The notes beneath the pieces are model-generated. The model did not search any database. It had not been told where the DNA came from and worked only from the letters and a program-made list of their open reading frames with translations. DNA of 64,000 bases. Source: Oryzias latipes (lineage: Eukaryota; Chordata; Actinopteri; Beloniformes; Adrianichthyidae). Of this stretch, positions 63,906 through 64,000 are shown piece after piece. How positions within the stretch are numbered: position 1 is the stretch's first letter; every line of letters starts with the position of its first letter. The position numbers and the translations under genes are program-made. Location: assembly GCF_002234675.1 (NCBI RefSeq), contig NC_019867.2:30540747-30604746 (forward strand), given 5' to 3'.

Positions 63906-64000
63906 AATAGCTAGTTCAGGGTGACGCACGTTTCAGAGGATGGTCGTTTGGCCGTTCTGCATGTCAAGTGACATTTAATGCCTAGCTTGATCTGTTCAAT
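63906..64000. other. Window edge, nothing recognised
   Basis: Short remainder with no feature that can be supported. Confidence 0.3.

Overview
The window is nuclear DNA of a bony fish, most likely a percomorph teleost. This rests on canonical GT-AG spliced genes of vertebrate families, fish-type LINEs (RTE, CR1/L2/Rex1 group, Tx1/L1), hAT and TTAA-type MITEs, Gypsy elements and long microsatellites. The species cannot be named from the sequence alone. Most of the window is transposon sequence, much of it nested; host genes are few and sit between or around the elements.

Layout: 1-833 is an AT-rich ~20-bp tandem satellite. 1452-1598 is a relic THAP zinc finger. 2290-7804 is a non-autonomous DNA transposon with 31-bp inverted ends, split by a nearly full-length RTE LINE with a 19-bp target duplication. 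8178-13826 is a complete five-coding-exon PLAAT-family (LRAT fold) lipid acyltransferase/phospholipase gene, with two ~1-kb palindromic MITEs in its introns. 14566-16467 is a CR1/L2-group LINE. From about 16468 to 29531 lies a decayed Gypsy element (A); a second, very young Gypsy (B, 17552-26394, LTRs almost identical, PNMA-like gag) has inserted into it, and a 780-bp hAT MITE with an 8-bp target duplication sits in its RNase H region.

31666-32812 (minus) is a PIM-like serine/threonine kinase gene with a paired X-box palindrome upstream. 34613-36964 is a six-exon coiled-coil protein gene of unknown function. 38040-45215 is a graveyard of repeats: a fold-back structure, a hAT transposase relic, a Gypsy RT scrap, a Tx1/L1 body, a recent RTE 3' fragment and an L1-type ORF1 scrap.

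46414-56712 (minus) is a complete actin-superfamily gene with eight coding exons and 372 residues. It has a shortened DNase-I loop, changes at ATP-hydrolysis positions and a CArG box in its promoter. Its 8-kb intron holds a minisatellite, a broken endogenous retrovirus in antisense orientation (gag and env relics, no pol) and a CR1/L2-group LINE. 57233-59667 is MITE and dispersed-repeat sequence. 60298-60527 (minus) looks like a first coding exon next to a GC-rich promoter. 60735-63905 is an L2-type LINE (minus), itself split by another repeat.

The host genes share no pathway and read as unrelated neighbours. The most unusual item is the divergent actin gene.
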